The notes beneath the pieces were generated by a model. It saw only the letters and a list, made by a program, of their open reading frames with translations. It was not told the origin of the DNA and made no database searches. Shown in pieces: positions 41,811 through 50,506 of a stretch of 64,000 nt of DNA. A program made the translations under genes and the position numbers. Numbering within the stretch: the stretch's first letter is position 1; each line of letters begins with the position of its first letter. The stretch covers positions 1 to 64,000 of the forward strand of contig CAVFTR010000005.1 in the NCBI GenBank assembly GCA_963625685.1, written 5' to 3'. This DNA comes from F23-B02 sp963625685. Lineage in GTDB: Bacteria; Bacillota; Clostridia; Oscillospirales; Oscillospiraceae.

Positions 41811-43538
41811 TTACTGTGCTTCCTTTGCCTTCGCGTGCTTGCCGAGAGCCCTGAAGCCCTCGATGACAAGGTCGATGGCAAGGATGATGAGCAGAACGGC
41901 GATGACTGCGCGGACGACAGCCCATACGGGGTCGGTGCCGGCGGAGATGAGGCCGATCTGAGCCTTGACGGTGAATACCAGCGAGGTCAGCGTGACCAGC
42001 AGCATGAACACCATCGGGAAGTAGAACATCCTGTTGTCTCTGCCGATCTTGCCGAGCCATGCGGCGACCGCGAGCAGACCCAGACCTGCGAGGAGCTGGT
42101 TTGCAGCGCCGAACAGCGCCCAGATCTTCGCATAGCCGGTCATGCCGAGCGCAACGCCGACAATAACGGTGATGAGGGTGGAGACATACGGATTGGTCAG
42201 GACCTTGCGCGCGCCGGCCATATCCTTTACGCTCTCGCCGGGCTTCATCCAGAACTCCTGGAACATGTAGCGGGCAAGACGGGTCGCCGTATCGAGCGAG
42301 GTCAGGCAGAAGGCCGAGACAGCGAGGATCAGCAGAGAGTAGGTGACGGTCTGAGCCTCGGCGCCGAAGAGCTGGCCGAGCATCTGGGACAGGCCGCCTG
42401 CGAATACCGCGGTGGGAACGACGGTGGTGCCGGAGGCGTAATCCTTCCAGATGTACGCGACTGCGCACAGGGAGATGATGGCCAGAGCCGACTCGATGAG
42501 CATGCCGCCGTAGGCGATGGGACGTGCGTCGCTTTCTCTGTCGAGCTGCTTTGCGGTCGTGCCGGAGCCGACGAGGGAGTGGAAGCCGGAGATGGCGCCG
42601 CAGGCGATGGTGACGAACAGAGCGGGGAACAGGTAGCCGATGGAGGAGCCTGTCGGGGCTATCGTGTCGACAAAGCCGGTGAACGCGGGCATTGCTTCGA
42701 TGCTCGGATGGCAGCCGAGAATGCCGATAACGGCGAGGATCATCATGCCGTAGAGCAGGAAGGAGCTCAGATAGTCACGCGGCTGGAGCAGGATCCAGAC
42801 GGGCGTTACGGAGGCGACGAGAATGTAGATGCCGCAGATGATCATCCAGGTCTCGTAGCTGAGATAGATCGGATGCCATTTCAGGCCGACCACGAGTGCG
42901 ACGACTATAAGAGCGACGCCGATGATGGTGGCAACGCCGAGGGGGGCGTTTCTTCTGTAGACGAAGAAGCCGAACAGGACGGCCAGGACGATGAAGAAGA
43001 TGGAGATCATCGCGGTGCTGGCGTTTGCGGCGCTCGCGGCGTAGTCGACAGCGCCGTTTTCAAGGAAGGTGGCCTTGAAGGTGTTTGCGACGATCGAGGC
43101 AAAGGCCGCGATGACGAGCAGGAGCGTCAGGTAAGCGAAGATGATGAACAGACGCTTTGCCTTGCCGCCGATACTGTCCTCGATGACGGTGCCTACCGAC
43201 TTGCCCTTGTTGCGGACAGAGGCGAACAGCGAGCCGAAGTCGTGCACGCCGCCGAAGAATATACCGCCTATGAGCACCCACAGCGCGACGGGCACCCAGC
43301 CGAAGACGGCGGCCTGGATAGGTCCGTTTATCGGGCCTGCGCCGGCGATGGAGGAGAAGTGATGTCCCAGAAGAACAGGCGCCTTCGCGGGGACATAGTC
43401 CACGCCGTCCTCCATGGTGTGAGCGGGGGTGACCTTATTCGGGTCGACTCCCCATTTCTTGGACAGCCATCTGCCGTAGAAAATGTATCCTGCGAGCAGA
43501 AGGGCTATACTGGCAATAAGTAATACAGCAGCATTCAT
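41811..43538 (-). CDS. cstA: CstA-family pyruvate/peptide transporter (carbon starvation protein)
   Basis: The 575-residue protein has about 16 hydrophobic helices and the family signature GHHFSSIAGAGPINGPIQAA (about 58-77), plus SGFHSLVGSGTTAKQLDRES. E. coli CstA and BtsT import pyruvate; peptide uptake was an earlier proposal. Here it lies 32 bases after a small gene of unknown function on the same strand and ends at a strong terminator. Its first residues fit a membrane insertion start. Confidence 0.92.
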   Translation of the reverse strand: MNAAVLLIASIALLLAGYIFYGRWLSKKWGVDPNKVTPAHTMEDGVDYVPAKAPVLLGHHFSSIAGAGPINGPIQAAVFGWVPVALWVLIGGIFFGGVHDFGSLFASVRNKGKSVGTVIEDSIGGKAKRLFIIFAYLTLLLVIAAFASIVANTFKATFLENGAVDYAASAANASTAMISIFFIVLAVLFGFFVYRRNAPLGVATIIGVALIVVALVVGLKWHPIYLSYETWMIICGIYILVASVTPVWILLQPRDYLSSFLLYGMMILAVIGILGCHPSIEAMPAFTGFVDTIAPTGSSIGYLFPALFVTIACGAISGFHSLVGSGTTAKQLDRESDARPIAYGGMLIESALAIISLCAVAYIWKDYASGTTVVPTAVFAGGLSQMLGQLFGAEAQTVTYSLLILAVSAFCLTSLDTATRLARYMFQEFWMKPGESVKDMAGARKVLTNPYVSTLITVIVGVALGMTGYAKIWALFGAANQLLAGLGLLAVAAWLGKIGRDNRMFYFPMVFMLLVTLTSLVFTVKAQIGLISAGTDPVWAVVRAVIAVLLIILAIDLVIEGFRALGKHAKAKEAQ

Positions 43539-43570
43539 GGTTTTGTTTCTCTCCTTTCAAATATCACATT

Positions 43571-44071
43571 TTATTTCAGCAGCGTTTTTTTCAAAAGCTG
43601 TGCTGCACTTCTTCCGCTGCCGTTCGCAGCGATCCTTTCCGTCTGGAGCTCTATAAGTCCGGCGTGGAAATCCATCCAGCCGTAATAAGACAGGCGGAAG
43701 CTTTTATATATCCTTGTTCTCCTGAGCGCCCGCAGAGCGTCGGGCTCGCAGCTGTCGCAGATAAACAGCGCCGTTATGTACGAGCACATGTGCCCGGGCT
43801 TCGGCTCGATGCGGCTCATGCCCTCCCTGTGGGCATAGTCGCGGCATTTCAGGAATATCTCCTTTGTCAGATGCGGGACGCTGAAAACGTAGACATATTC
43901 GTTGCTGTCGGCCTCCCAGAGCTTGGCGGCCTTTACGAGAACATATTTCTCCGAGTGGACGTACAGAGCCGCCGTCGCGGCAAGAAGCTCCTCGTTTTCC
44001 TCGAAGCGCTCTACGTCAAAATACACCGAATAGCTCTCGCAGAGCTTGTCTATCGCCTCAAACCGTGTCAT
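43571..44071 (-). CDS. conserved protein of unknown function upstream of cstA
   Basis: The 166-residue product begins MTRFEAIDKLCESYSVYF and has a globular mixed composition with Cys-containing CSYITALFICDSCEPDAL and a basic C-terminal helix (GSGRSAAQLLKKTLL). I do not recognise a named domain. It has no signal peptide. I start at 44071 (GGGTGAGACG upstream); an ATG 12 bases earlier is possible. It shares the promoter at 44136-44164 with cstA, so a role tied to cstA expression or activity is likely but unproven. Confidence 0.6.
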   Translation of the reverse strand: MTRFEAIDKLCESYSVYFDVERFEENEELLAATAALYVHSEKYVLVKAAKLWEADSNEYVYVFSVPHLTKEIFLKCRDYAHREGMSRIEPKPGHMCSYITALFICDSCEPDALRALRRTRIYKSFRLSYYGWMDFHAGLIELQTERIAANGSGRSAAQLLKKTLLK

Positions 44072-44135
44072 CGTCTCACCCATTTCATGTTAATATTTTT
44101 AAAATTTCGTTAATTATTTGTTCAAAGATGTTAAC

Positions 44136-44164
44136 AGTATATATCCTGACAACGTGAAAATCAA
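44136..44164 (-). promoter_or_regulatory. promoter of the unknown gene and cstA
   Basis: On the minus strand, TTGATT (44159-44164), 17-base spacer, TATACT (44136-44141). Confidence 0.75.
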
Positions 44165-44270
44165 GTGTTTATGTCGAATTTTTAGCATTACATTTTGTCA
44201 TATCACACAAAAAATGATTAATATATTGTTAAATAAAGCTATTAATGTATATGTTAAGCTTAAAGGTACC

Positions 44271-44299
44271 TTTACAAGCGCAAAAGCATGCGGTATTAT
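44271..44299 (+). promoter_or_regulatory. promoter of the RNA methyltransferase gene
   Basis: TTTACA (44271-44276), 17-base spacer, TATTAT (44294-44299). The preceding AT-rich stretch (44072-44270) has no reading frame; it contains AAAGGTACCTTT, a 12-bp palindrome at 44263-44274. Confidence 0.65.
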
Positions 44300-44335
44300 A
44301 AAATGCGTTGAATTTTAAAATACGGAGATAAACAT

Positions 44336-45451
44336 ATGGATAATTTCGAGCTCTGCGTGCCCTGCCTGCTCGGCCTCGAGGGGCCGATATCCGACGAGCT
44401 GCGCCGCATGAAGGCGCAGAATGTCCGGAACGAAAACGGAAGAGTGTACTTCAGCGGCGGCGCGGCGGAGATAGCAAGGGCCAATATAAATCTGCGCATC
44501 GGCGAGAGAGTTCTGCTCGAGTTGGGCCGGTTCAGGGCCGAGAGCTTCGACGAGCTTTTCGAGCGCACCAGGGCCCTGCCCTGGGAGGAGCTCATCCCAA
44601 AGGACGCGGCCTTTCCCGTCAAGGGCTACAGCCTCAATTCAAAGCTCTTTTCCGTCTCCGACTGCCAGAAGATAATAAAAAAAGCGGTGGTCGAGCGCCT
44701 TAAGAGCGTTTACGGCATCGAGTGGTTTCCCGAGACCGCCGAGACCTGTCAGATACAGTTTTCGATAATGAAGGACGTGGCCTCGCTGTGCCTGGACACC
44801 TCGGGAGAGGGCCTGCACAAGCGCGGCTACCGTCCCGCGCATAACGCCGCGCCCCTCAAGGAGACGATGGCCGCCGCCATGGTAAGCCTTTCGCGCTATC
44901 GCGGCAGGGAGGACTTCTGCGATCCCTTCTGCGGCAGCGGAACGATACCCATCGAGGCCGCGCTCATCGCAAAAAACCGCGCCCCCGGTCTGCACCGCGA
45001 GTTTTCCGCAATGCGCTGGAGAAGCCTTGACCGCTCGGTCTGGCAGCTCGAGCGCGAAGCTGCCGTCTCGCGCGAGTTTAACGGCAGCTACAATATAGTG
45101 GGCTCGGATATAGACCCCGCCGCGCTTAAGATAGCGCGGGAGAACGCCGAGCGCGCCGGAGTCGCGGATATAGTCCGCTTTGAGAGGGCCGACGCTGCGA
45201 AATTCGACCGCGTCACCGAAAACGGCATAATAGTCACGAACCCTCCCTACGGCGAGCGCATCATGGAAAAGCAGGAGGCCGAGCGGCTCTACCGTCTTTT
45301 CGGCGAGGCCTGGCGCAAAACGGAGAACTGGAAGCTGTATCTCCTGTCCTCGCATACGGAGTTCGAGCGCAGCTTCGGCAAAACAGTCGATAAAAAGCGC
45401 AAGCTCTATAACGGAATGATCAAATGCGATCTGTTCATGTACCTGAAATAA
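44336..45451 (+). CDS. THUMP-domain class I RNA methyltransferase (RlmL/RlmK-type guanine-N2)
   Basis: The 371-residue protein has a THUMP domain (about 55-160, ending with TSGEGLHKRGYRPAHNAAPL) and a Rossmann methyltransferase fold with DPFCGSGTIPIEAALIA (about 200-216) and the catalytic NPPYGERI (near 303-310). This is the rRNA or tRNA guanine-N2 methyltransferase layout. The start lies after an ACGGAGATAAAC Shine-Dalgarno. It stands alone between divergent and groE promoters. Confidence 0.9.
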   Translation: MDNFELCVPCLLGLEGPISDELRRMKAQNVRNENGRVYFSGGAAEIARANINLRIGERVLLELGRFRAESFDELFERTRALPWEELIPKDAAFPVKGYSLNSKLFSVSDCQKIIKKAVVERLKSVYGIEWFPETAETCQIQFSIMKDVASLCLDTSGEGLHKRGYRPAHNAAPLKETMAAAMVSLSRYRGREDFCDPFCGSGTIPIEAALIAKNRAPGLHREFSAMRWRSLDRSVWQLEREAAVSREFNGSYNIVGSDIDPAALKIARENAERAGVADIVRFERADAAKFDRVTENGIIVTNPPYGERIMEKQEAERLYRLFGEAWRKTENWKLYLLSSHTEFERSFGKTVDKKRKLYNGMIKCDLFMYLK

Positions 45452-45503
45452 ACTCGCAAGAAAAAATATATAAAATTTTTTGCAATTTTTTCGATTTAGG
45501 GGC

Positions 45504-45568
45504 TTGAAATTTTCAAAATATGTGCTATTATAATAACCGAGTTAGCACTCAGGGCAAAAGAGTGCTAA
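45504..45568 (+). promoter_or_regulatory. groE promoter with CIRCE operator
   Basis: TTGAAA (45504-45509) and TATTAT/TATAAT (45526-45534) lie just before a perfect CIRCE element: TTAGCACTC (45542-45550), nine bases, GAGTGCTAA (45560-45568). CIRCE binds the repressor HrcA, so groESL should be heat-inducible. hrcA itself is not in the window. Confidence 0.95.
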
Positions 45569-45615
45569 CTCGGTCGAATTTTAATTTCGTATATTTATAA
45601 TTGGAGGTATATATG

Positions 45616-45900
45616 ATGAAACTCAAGCCTTTGGCAGACAGAGTAGTGCTTATGCAGTCCAAAGCCGAGGAAAAGACCCAGAGCGGCATATTCCTCGCCG
45701 CGTCTGCACAGGAAAAGCCCGAGATATATGAAGTGGTCGAGGTAGGCCCCGGCGGCATTGTCGACGGCAATGAAGTAAAAATGGAAGTCAAGGTCGGCGA
45801 GAAGGTCCTCGTCGGCAAGTACAGCGGCAGCAAAATAAAGCTCGACGAGAAGGAATACACCATCGTCCGTCAGAGCGACATACTCGCTATAGTAGAATAA
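45616..45900 (+). CDS. groES: co-chaperonin GroES
   Basis: The 94-residue lid of the chaperonin begins MKLKPLADRVVLM and has VGPGGIVDGN and the mobile loop region EKTQSGIFLAAS. TTGGAGGTATAT precedes two in-frame ATGs (45613, 45616); I use 45616, which gives the usual N-terminus. groEL follows 15 bases later, and CIRCE controls both. Confidence 0.95.
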   Translation: MKLKPLADRVVLMQSKAEEKTQSGIFLAASAQEKPEIYEVVEVGPGGIVDGNEVKMEVKVGEKVLVGKYSGSKIKLDEKEYTIVRQSDILAIVE

Positions 45901-45915
45901 GGAGGCGCTTATATC

Positions 45916-47541
45916 ATGGCAAAACAGATAATTTTCGGCGAAGAGGCACGCAAGGCTATAGAGCGCGGCGTGAATCAGCTTGCAGATACCGTTAAGATCA
46001 CCCTCGGCCCCAAGGGCCGCAACGTCGTGCTCGACAAGAAGTTCGGCGCGCCGCTGATCACAAACGACGGCGTTACCATCGCAAAGGAGATCGAGCTCGA
46101 CGATCCGTTCGAGAACATGGGCGCGCAGCTGATCAAGGAGGTCTCCACCAAGACGAACGACGTGGCCGGCGACGGCACCACGAGCGCGACCGTCCTTGCG
46201 CAGGCGATGATAAACGAGGGACTTAAAAACCTCGCGGCGGGCGCCAATCCCATGACCATGAAGCGCGGCATCAAGAAGGCCACCGACGCTGCGGTCGAGG
46301 CTATCCGCGCAAACTCCCAGCCCGTTTCCGGCAGCGGCGATATCGCCCGTGTCGGCGCGATCTCCAGCGGCGACGAGCTTATCGGCAGCCTGATCTCCGA
46401 GGCGATGGAAAAGGTCTCGCAGAACGGCGTCATCACCATCGAGGAGTCCAAGACCGCGGATACCTACAGCGAGGTCGTCGAGGGCATGCAGTTTGACCGC
46501 GGCTACCTCAGCCCCTACATGGCCACCGATACCGAGAAGATGGAGGCCGTCCTCGAGGACGCTCTGATCCTCATCACCGATAAGAAGGTCACCAACATCC
46601 AGGAGATCCTGCCCCTGCTCGAGCAGATCGTCAAGGCCGGCAGAAAGCTCCTCATAATCGCAGAGGACGTAGAGGGCGAGGCCCTTGCGACCATCATCCT
46701 CAACAAGCTGCGCGGCACCTTCACCTGCGTGTGCGTCAAGGCCCCCGGCTTCGGCGACAGACGCAAGGAGATGCTCCAGGATATCGCGACCCTCACCGGC
46801 GGCCAGGTCATCTCCTCCGACCTCGGCATGGAGCTCAAGGACGCTCAGATCGACATGCTCGGTCAGGCGCGCCAGGTCAAGGTCACCAAGGAGAACACCG
46901 TCATCGTCGACGGCGCGGGCGAGTCTGCCGATATCAAGGCGCGCATCGCTCAGATAAGCGCTCAGATCGAGACAACGACCTCCGAGTATGACAAGGAAAA
47001 GCTTCAGGAGCGCCTTGCAAAGCTCTCCGGCGGCGTAGCAGTCATCAAGGTCGGCGCTGCGACCGAGACCGAGATGAAGGAAAAGAAGCTGCGCATCGAG
47101 GACGCGCTCAACGCGACCCGTGCAGCGGTCGAGGAGGGTATCGTTGCAGGCGGCGGCACGGCATATGTCGCGGCCGCAAAGGCAGCCGACGCGCTTGCCG
47201 CAACTCTTGAGGGCGACGAGAAGACCGGCGCTGCCATCGTCGCAAAGGCTCTGAAGGCCCCCATCATGCAGATCGCCGCAAACGCGGGCCTCGAGGGCGC
47301 TGTCATCCTCGATAAGGTCTCCGGCAGCAGCGAGGCCTCCTACGGCTTCGACGCGGCCGCCGAGCAGTACGGCAACATGATCCAGCTCGGTATCATCGAC
47401 CCGACCAAGGTCTGCCGCAGCGCGCTTGAGAACGCGGCGAGCGTCGCCTCCATGGTCCTGACCACCGAGAGCCTCGTGACCGATATCCCCACGCCTCCCG
47501 CACCGGCGGCAGCTCCCGCAGGCGACATGGGCATGTACTAA
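45916..47541 (+). CDS. groEL: chaperonin GroEL
   Basis: The 541-residue ATP-driven chaperonin has the expected KITLGPKGRNVVLDK, NDGVTIAKEIELDDPFENMGAQL (written as NDGVTIAKEIELDDPF plus ENMGAQL), the ATP-site AGDGTTSATVLA and AAVEEGIVAGGGTA. The C-terminal Gly-Gly-Met repeat is short here (GDMGMY). It is the second gene of the CIRCE operon. Confidence 0.97.
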   Translation: MAKQIIFGEEARKAIERGVNQLADTVKITLGPKGRNVVLDKKFGAPLITNDGVTIAKEIELDDPFENMGAQLIKEVSTKTNDVAGDGTTSATVLAQAMINEGLKNLAAGANPMTMKRGIKKATDAAVEAIRANSQPVSGSGDIARVGAISSGDELIGSLISEAMEKVSQNGVITIEESKTADTYSEVVEGMQFDRGYLSPYMATDTEKMEAVLEDALILITDKKVTNIQEILPLLEQIVKAGRKLLIIAEDVEGEALATIILNKLRGTFTCVCVKAPGFGDRRKEMLQDIATLTGGQVISSDLGMELKDAQIDMLGQARQVKVTKENTVIVDGAGESADIKARIAQISAQIETTTSEYDKEKLQERLAKLSGGVAVIKVGAATETEMKEKKLRIEDALNATRAAVEEGIVAGGGTAYVAAAKAADALAATLEGDEKTGAAIVAKALKAPIMQIAANAGLEGAVILDKVSGSSEASYGFDAAAEQYGNMIQLGIIDPTKVCRSALENAASVASMVLTTESLVTDIPTPPAPAAAPAGDMGMY

Positions 47542-47570
47542 GAGACGGCCCCGAGCCATAAACAGCAGAT

Positions 47571-47606
47571 AAAAAATCTCCGTATCGTCAGATACGGAGA
47601 TTTTTT
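47571..47606. terminator. bidirectional terminator after groEL
   Basis: AAAAAATCTCCGTATC (47571-47586) pairs exactly with GATACGGAGATTTTTT (47591-47606). Confidence 0.95.
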
Positions 47607-47611
47607 GCCGA

Positions 47612-48502
47612 TCATTCCAACTGAAGATCGAAATATTCCAGCACGATCTGGATGAATTTTTCCGTGGCGGGGGAGGGACGGCGGCCCTTTTTCGTTGCGA
47701 TCGCGACGTCGCGGTACTGCGGGGGATCGAGCTCCTTGAGGCGGATATCAAAGGGCATCCTGCCGGTAACGAGCTCGGAGAGCACCGATACGCCGAGGCC
47801 GCTCTCGACCATCGCCATGATAGAGTAGTCGTCGTTTACGTCGCAGTAGGCGCTCACCGGAGTGTCCAGCAGCTCGTTTAGCTGCGAGAAGACCTTGGAC
47901 ACCTCGTTGTTTGCTTCGTCCGTCAGCTTTATTATCCGCTCCTCGCTCAGACGCTGCAGGGGATAGCAGGGCGCGTCGGCCAGCGGATGATCCGGCGGCA
48001 GCACGGCGAGCATCCTGTCGCGCATCAGCACCGTCACGTCGAGCTCCGGCGAATACGGCGCGCTTATGAAGCCGCAGTCGATCTCGCCCGCGCACAGCGC
48101 CTCCTCGGTCTCGCTGTATTCCATGTTCTGAAGCTGAAATACGATGCGCGGATAGCGCTGCTCGAAATTTTTCAGTATCGACGGCAGGCACTGCGTCGAA
48201 AAGCTCGAGCACGAGCCTATGCGGATAAAGCCCGTCTCCAGACCCTTGAGGGAGTTTGCCTGCTCCTGCAGGGCCTCGTAGCGTCGGCACAGATCCTTTA
48301 TATACGGCAGCATCATCAGCCCGTCAGACGACAGCGCCAGACCGCCGCGGCTGCGGCGCAGCAGGTTGAGGTTCCACTCGTCCTCAAGATCGGCCACCAT
48401 GCGGCTCACCGCAGACTGCGTGTAGCCCATGGCCTCGGCAGCCTTGGTGATGCTGCCGACCTCCGCGACCTTGACGAAGGCCTGATATTTATGGATAGCC
48501 AT
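47612..48502 (-). CDS. LysR-family transcription regulator
   Basis: The 296-residue protein has an N-terminal helix-turn-helix (SITKAAEAMGYTQSAVSRMV) and a LysR effector domain. It resembles the regulator at 61929-62813 closely in layout (both have EALGCTQSAVS-like cores), which suggests the two are paralogues. Its own target is not adjacent in an obvious way; the divergent unit at 48662 is a non-coding candidate. Confidence 0.9.
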   Translation of the reverse strand: MAIHKYQAFVKVAEVGSITKAAEAMGYTQSAVSRMVADLEDEWNLNLLRRSRGGLALSSDGLMMLPYIKDLCRRYEALQEQANSLKGLETGFIRIGSCSSFSTQCLPSILKNFEQRYPRIVFQLQNMEYSETEEALCAGEIDCGFISAPYSPELDVTVLMRDRMLAVLPPDHPLADAPCYPLQRLSEERIIKLTDEANNEVSKVFSQLNELLDTPVSAYCDVNDDYSIMAMVESGLGVSVLSELVTGRMPFDIRLKELDPPQYRDVAIATKKGRRPSPATEKFIQIVLEYFDLQLE

Positions 48503-48638
48503 ATCGCGCCCTCCGATTCCTTAAAAGAATGATAAGATAGATTTTGATTCTAATACATCATATTATATGCCGCCGGCCGGCCCGATGCAACAGCAAGTTA
48601 CATTCCAAAAACGCATACAAAGCATGACAAATATTCGC

Positions 48639-48818
48639 TTGCGTAATAAGGAAAAATATATTATACTTTGACCATAAAATAACGAAGCTTGAAAAAAGGC
48701 AATGCCTTTTAGACATATTTCATCCATTCTTTCTCTCTCGTTATCGGGCCTCTCCATCCCGGTAACACCAACGATCTCCCGAAAACCGAGTGTCTTTACG
48801 GCACTCGGTTTTCGCGTT
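48639..48818 (+). ncRNA. orphan small-RNA unit with promoter and terminator
   Basis: A strong promoter (TTGCGT 48639-48644, 17 bases, TATACT 48662-48667) would start an RNA near 48674. It contains three stems: AAAAGGC/GCCTTTT (48694-48710), TTATCGGG/CCCGGTAA (48741-48765) and a terminator GAAAACCGAGTG (48781-48792) with CACTCGGTTTTC (48802-48813) followed by TTTTT. The predicted RNA is about 145 nt. A 63-codon frame from 48702 covers part of it but lacks a good ribosome site and resembles nothing. It is one of the few structured, gene-free transcription units here. Confidence 0.55.
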
Positions 48819-48890
48819 TTTAGCGGCGAATCAAGGCTGTACCGATACATTTTTTGCAGGCGCCCGGTGTCGGGACAACAGATAAAACCG
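48817..48890 (+). repeat. imperfect direct repeat, left copy, next to the lysine transporter operon
   Basis: The stretch AGCGGCGAATCAAGGCTG to CGCCCGGTGTC and the A-rich end match 51748-51821 (AGCGGCAAATCAGGGATG to CGCCCGGTGTC). The 12-base GCGCCCGGTGTC part is identical (48860-48871 versus 51791-51802). Confidence 0.7.
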
Positions 48891-48921
48891 TAAGACTGTC
48901 GCTTCCCGTCAGTGCGCAGCG

Positions 48922-48954
48922 AAAAAACCGCGCCGCACTCAAACAGTGCGGCGC
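48922..48954 (-). terminator. terminator of the lysine ABC transporter operon
   Basis: On the minus strand the stem of GCGCCGCACT (48930-48939 on the plus strand) and AGTGCGGCGC (48945-48954) is followed by six T residues. The remaining bases to 48960 are the ATPase gene end. Confidence 0.9.
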
Positions 48955-48963
48955 AGCTTTTCC

Positions 48964-49704
48964 TTAGCCGTGCAGGAAGCGTGACAGGAACTCCTTCGTC
49001 TTGGGGTCCTGCGGATTTTCAAATATGTCGCGGGGCCTGCCCTCCTCGCAGATGACGCCGCCGGACATGAACACGACGTTCGTCGACACGTCGCGGGCAA
49101 AGGCCATCTCGTGAGTGACGACGATCATCGTAAGCCCGTCGTCGGCCAGCGAGCGCATGACATCGAGCACCTCGCCTACCATCTGAGGATCGAGCGCGCT
49201 CGTCGGCTCGTCAAACAGCAGGGCCTCGGGCTCCATCGCCAGCGCGCGCGCGATCGCGACGCGCTGCTTCTGACCGCCCGACAGCTGCGAGGGGCGCGCG
49301 TTTATGTACGGCGCCATGCCGACGCGCTCGAGGTATTTCATCGCCGTCGCCTCGGCCTCCTCACGGCTGCGCTTTAAAACCGACACCTGCCCGGTGATGC
49401 AGTTATTGAGCGCGGTCATGTTGTTGAACAGATTGAAGCTCTGGAACACCATGCCGACCTTGGCGCGGTACTGCGAGAGGTTCATGTCGTGCGAGGTGAT
49501 GTCCCTGCCGTGATAGAGTATCTGACCCGAGCTGGGGGTCTCGAGCAGATTTATGCATCTGAGCATCGTCGACTTGCCGGAGCCCGACGCGCCGATGATG
49601 CTGAGCACCTCGCCCTTGGATACGCTCAGGTTTATATCGCGCAGGACGGTGTTTTCGCCGAACTGCTTCTGAAGATGTACAAGCTCGATAACTTTTTCGC
49701 CCAT
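48964..49704 (-). CDS. amino-acid ABC transporter ATPase
   Basis: The 246-residue ATPase has Walker A GASGSGKST (about 36-44), the ABC signature LSGGQKQRVAIARAL (about 142-156) and Walker B LLFDEPTSALDP, with the polar amino-acid subfamily pattern MVFQSFNLFNNMTALNNC. It ends a three-gene minus-strand operon with permease and binding protein. The lysine riboswitch upstream implies lysine or an analogue as cargo. Confidence 0.95.
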   Translation of the reverse strand: MGEKVIELVHLQKQFGENTVLRDINLSVSKGEVLSIIGASGSGKSTMLRCINLLETPSSGQILYHGRDITSHDMNLSQYRAKVGMVFQSFNLFNNMTALNNCITGQVSVLKRSREEAEATAMKYLERVGMAPYINARPSQLSGGQKQRVAIARALAMEPEALLFDEPTSALDPQMVGEVLDVMRSLADDGLTMIVVTHEMAFARDVSTNVVFMSGGVICEEGRPRDIFENPQDPKTKEFLSRFLHG

Positions 49705-49707
49705 GTC

Positions 49708-50472
49708 TCACGCCTCCCTGCTTACGCGGATCTCAGCCGCGCTGTCCGACTGCGAGCCGAATATGACGTAGCTGTCATCGCCGTCGAGCCTGCGCTCGAT
49801 CCGGCGCAGCAGACGGGTGATGGTAAAGGTCAGGATGAAGTAGATGACGCAGACCACGAGATAGGTCTGGAAGGTCTGGAAGCTCTGACGCTTTATGATG
49901 CCGGCGAAGTAATACAGCTCGGTCACGCCGATGACGTTGAGCACCGAGGTGTCCTTGATGTTTATGACAAACTCGTTGCTGACAGAGGGGAGGATGTTGC
50001 GCATGACCTGCGGGATGATGACCTTGAGCATGGTCTGCGAGTGGGTCATGCCGATGCTCATCGCGCCCTCGAACTGGCCCCTGTCGATGGAGATGATGCC
50101 GCCGCGGACGATCTCGGCCATGTATGCGCCGGTGTTTATCGAAACTATCAGTATGCCGGAGGGGATCAGCGGCAGCGTATTGCCGTTCGTTGCGAAGGCA
50201 TAGCCCCAGTAGATGACCATCGACTGCACCATCATTGGCGTGCCGCGGAAGATCTCGACATACACGGAGATGACGGCGTTGAGCAGCCTGTGCAGCGCGC
50301 GCAGCACCGCGTTTTTCGACAGCGGCGCCGTGCGCACAACTCCGGTCAGAAGACCGATCACGAGGCCGGCGACCGTGCCGATGAGCGCGATCAGCATGGT
50401 GTTGCCCACGCCGTCGAGAAGCTGCGGATAATATTTTACTACTATATTAATAACATCGTTTAAAAAGCTCAT
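49708..50472 (-). CDS. amino-acid ABC transporter permease
   Basis: The 254-residue permease has five to six transmembrane segments and the cytoplasmic EAA loop EGAMSIGMTHSQTMLKVIIPQVMR (seen as EGAMSIGMTHSQTM plus LKVIIPQVMR). It is of the HisM/GlnP type and would form a homodimer pore. The ATPase gene starts 3 bases after its stop, so the three proteins are co-made. Confidence 0.94.
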   Translation of the reverse strand: MSFLNDVINIVVKYYPQLLDGVGNTMLIALIGTVAGLVIGLLTGVVRTAPLSKNAVLRALHRLLNAVISVYVEIFRGTPMMVQSMVIYWGYAFATNGNTLPLIPSGILIVSINTGAYMAEIVRGGIISIDRGQFEGAMSIGMTHSQTMLKVIIPQVMRNILPSVSNEFVINIKDTSVLNVIGVTELYYFAGIIKRQSFQTFQTYLVVCVIYFILTFTITRLLRRIERRLDGDDSYVIFGSQSDSAAEIRVSREA

Positions 50473-50506
50473 GGCGCTTTACCGGCCTTTCGGATAGCTT
50501 ATGTTT

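Noticed and set aside
45595..47751. 718-residue minus-strand open frame
   Set aside because: It is antisense to groES and groEL and has leucine/alanine/aspartate-rich nonsense composition.
48702..48893. 63-codon plus-strand frame
   Set aside because: It overlaps a promoter-terminator RNA unit, has no Shine-Dalgarno and runs through the terminator hairpin.
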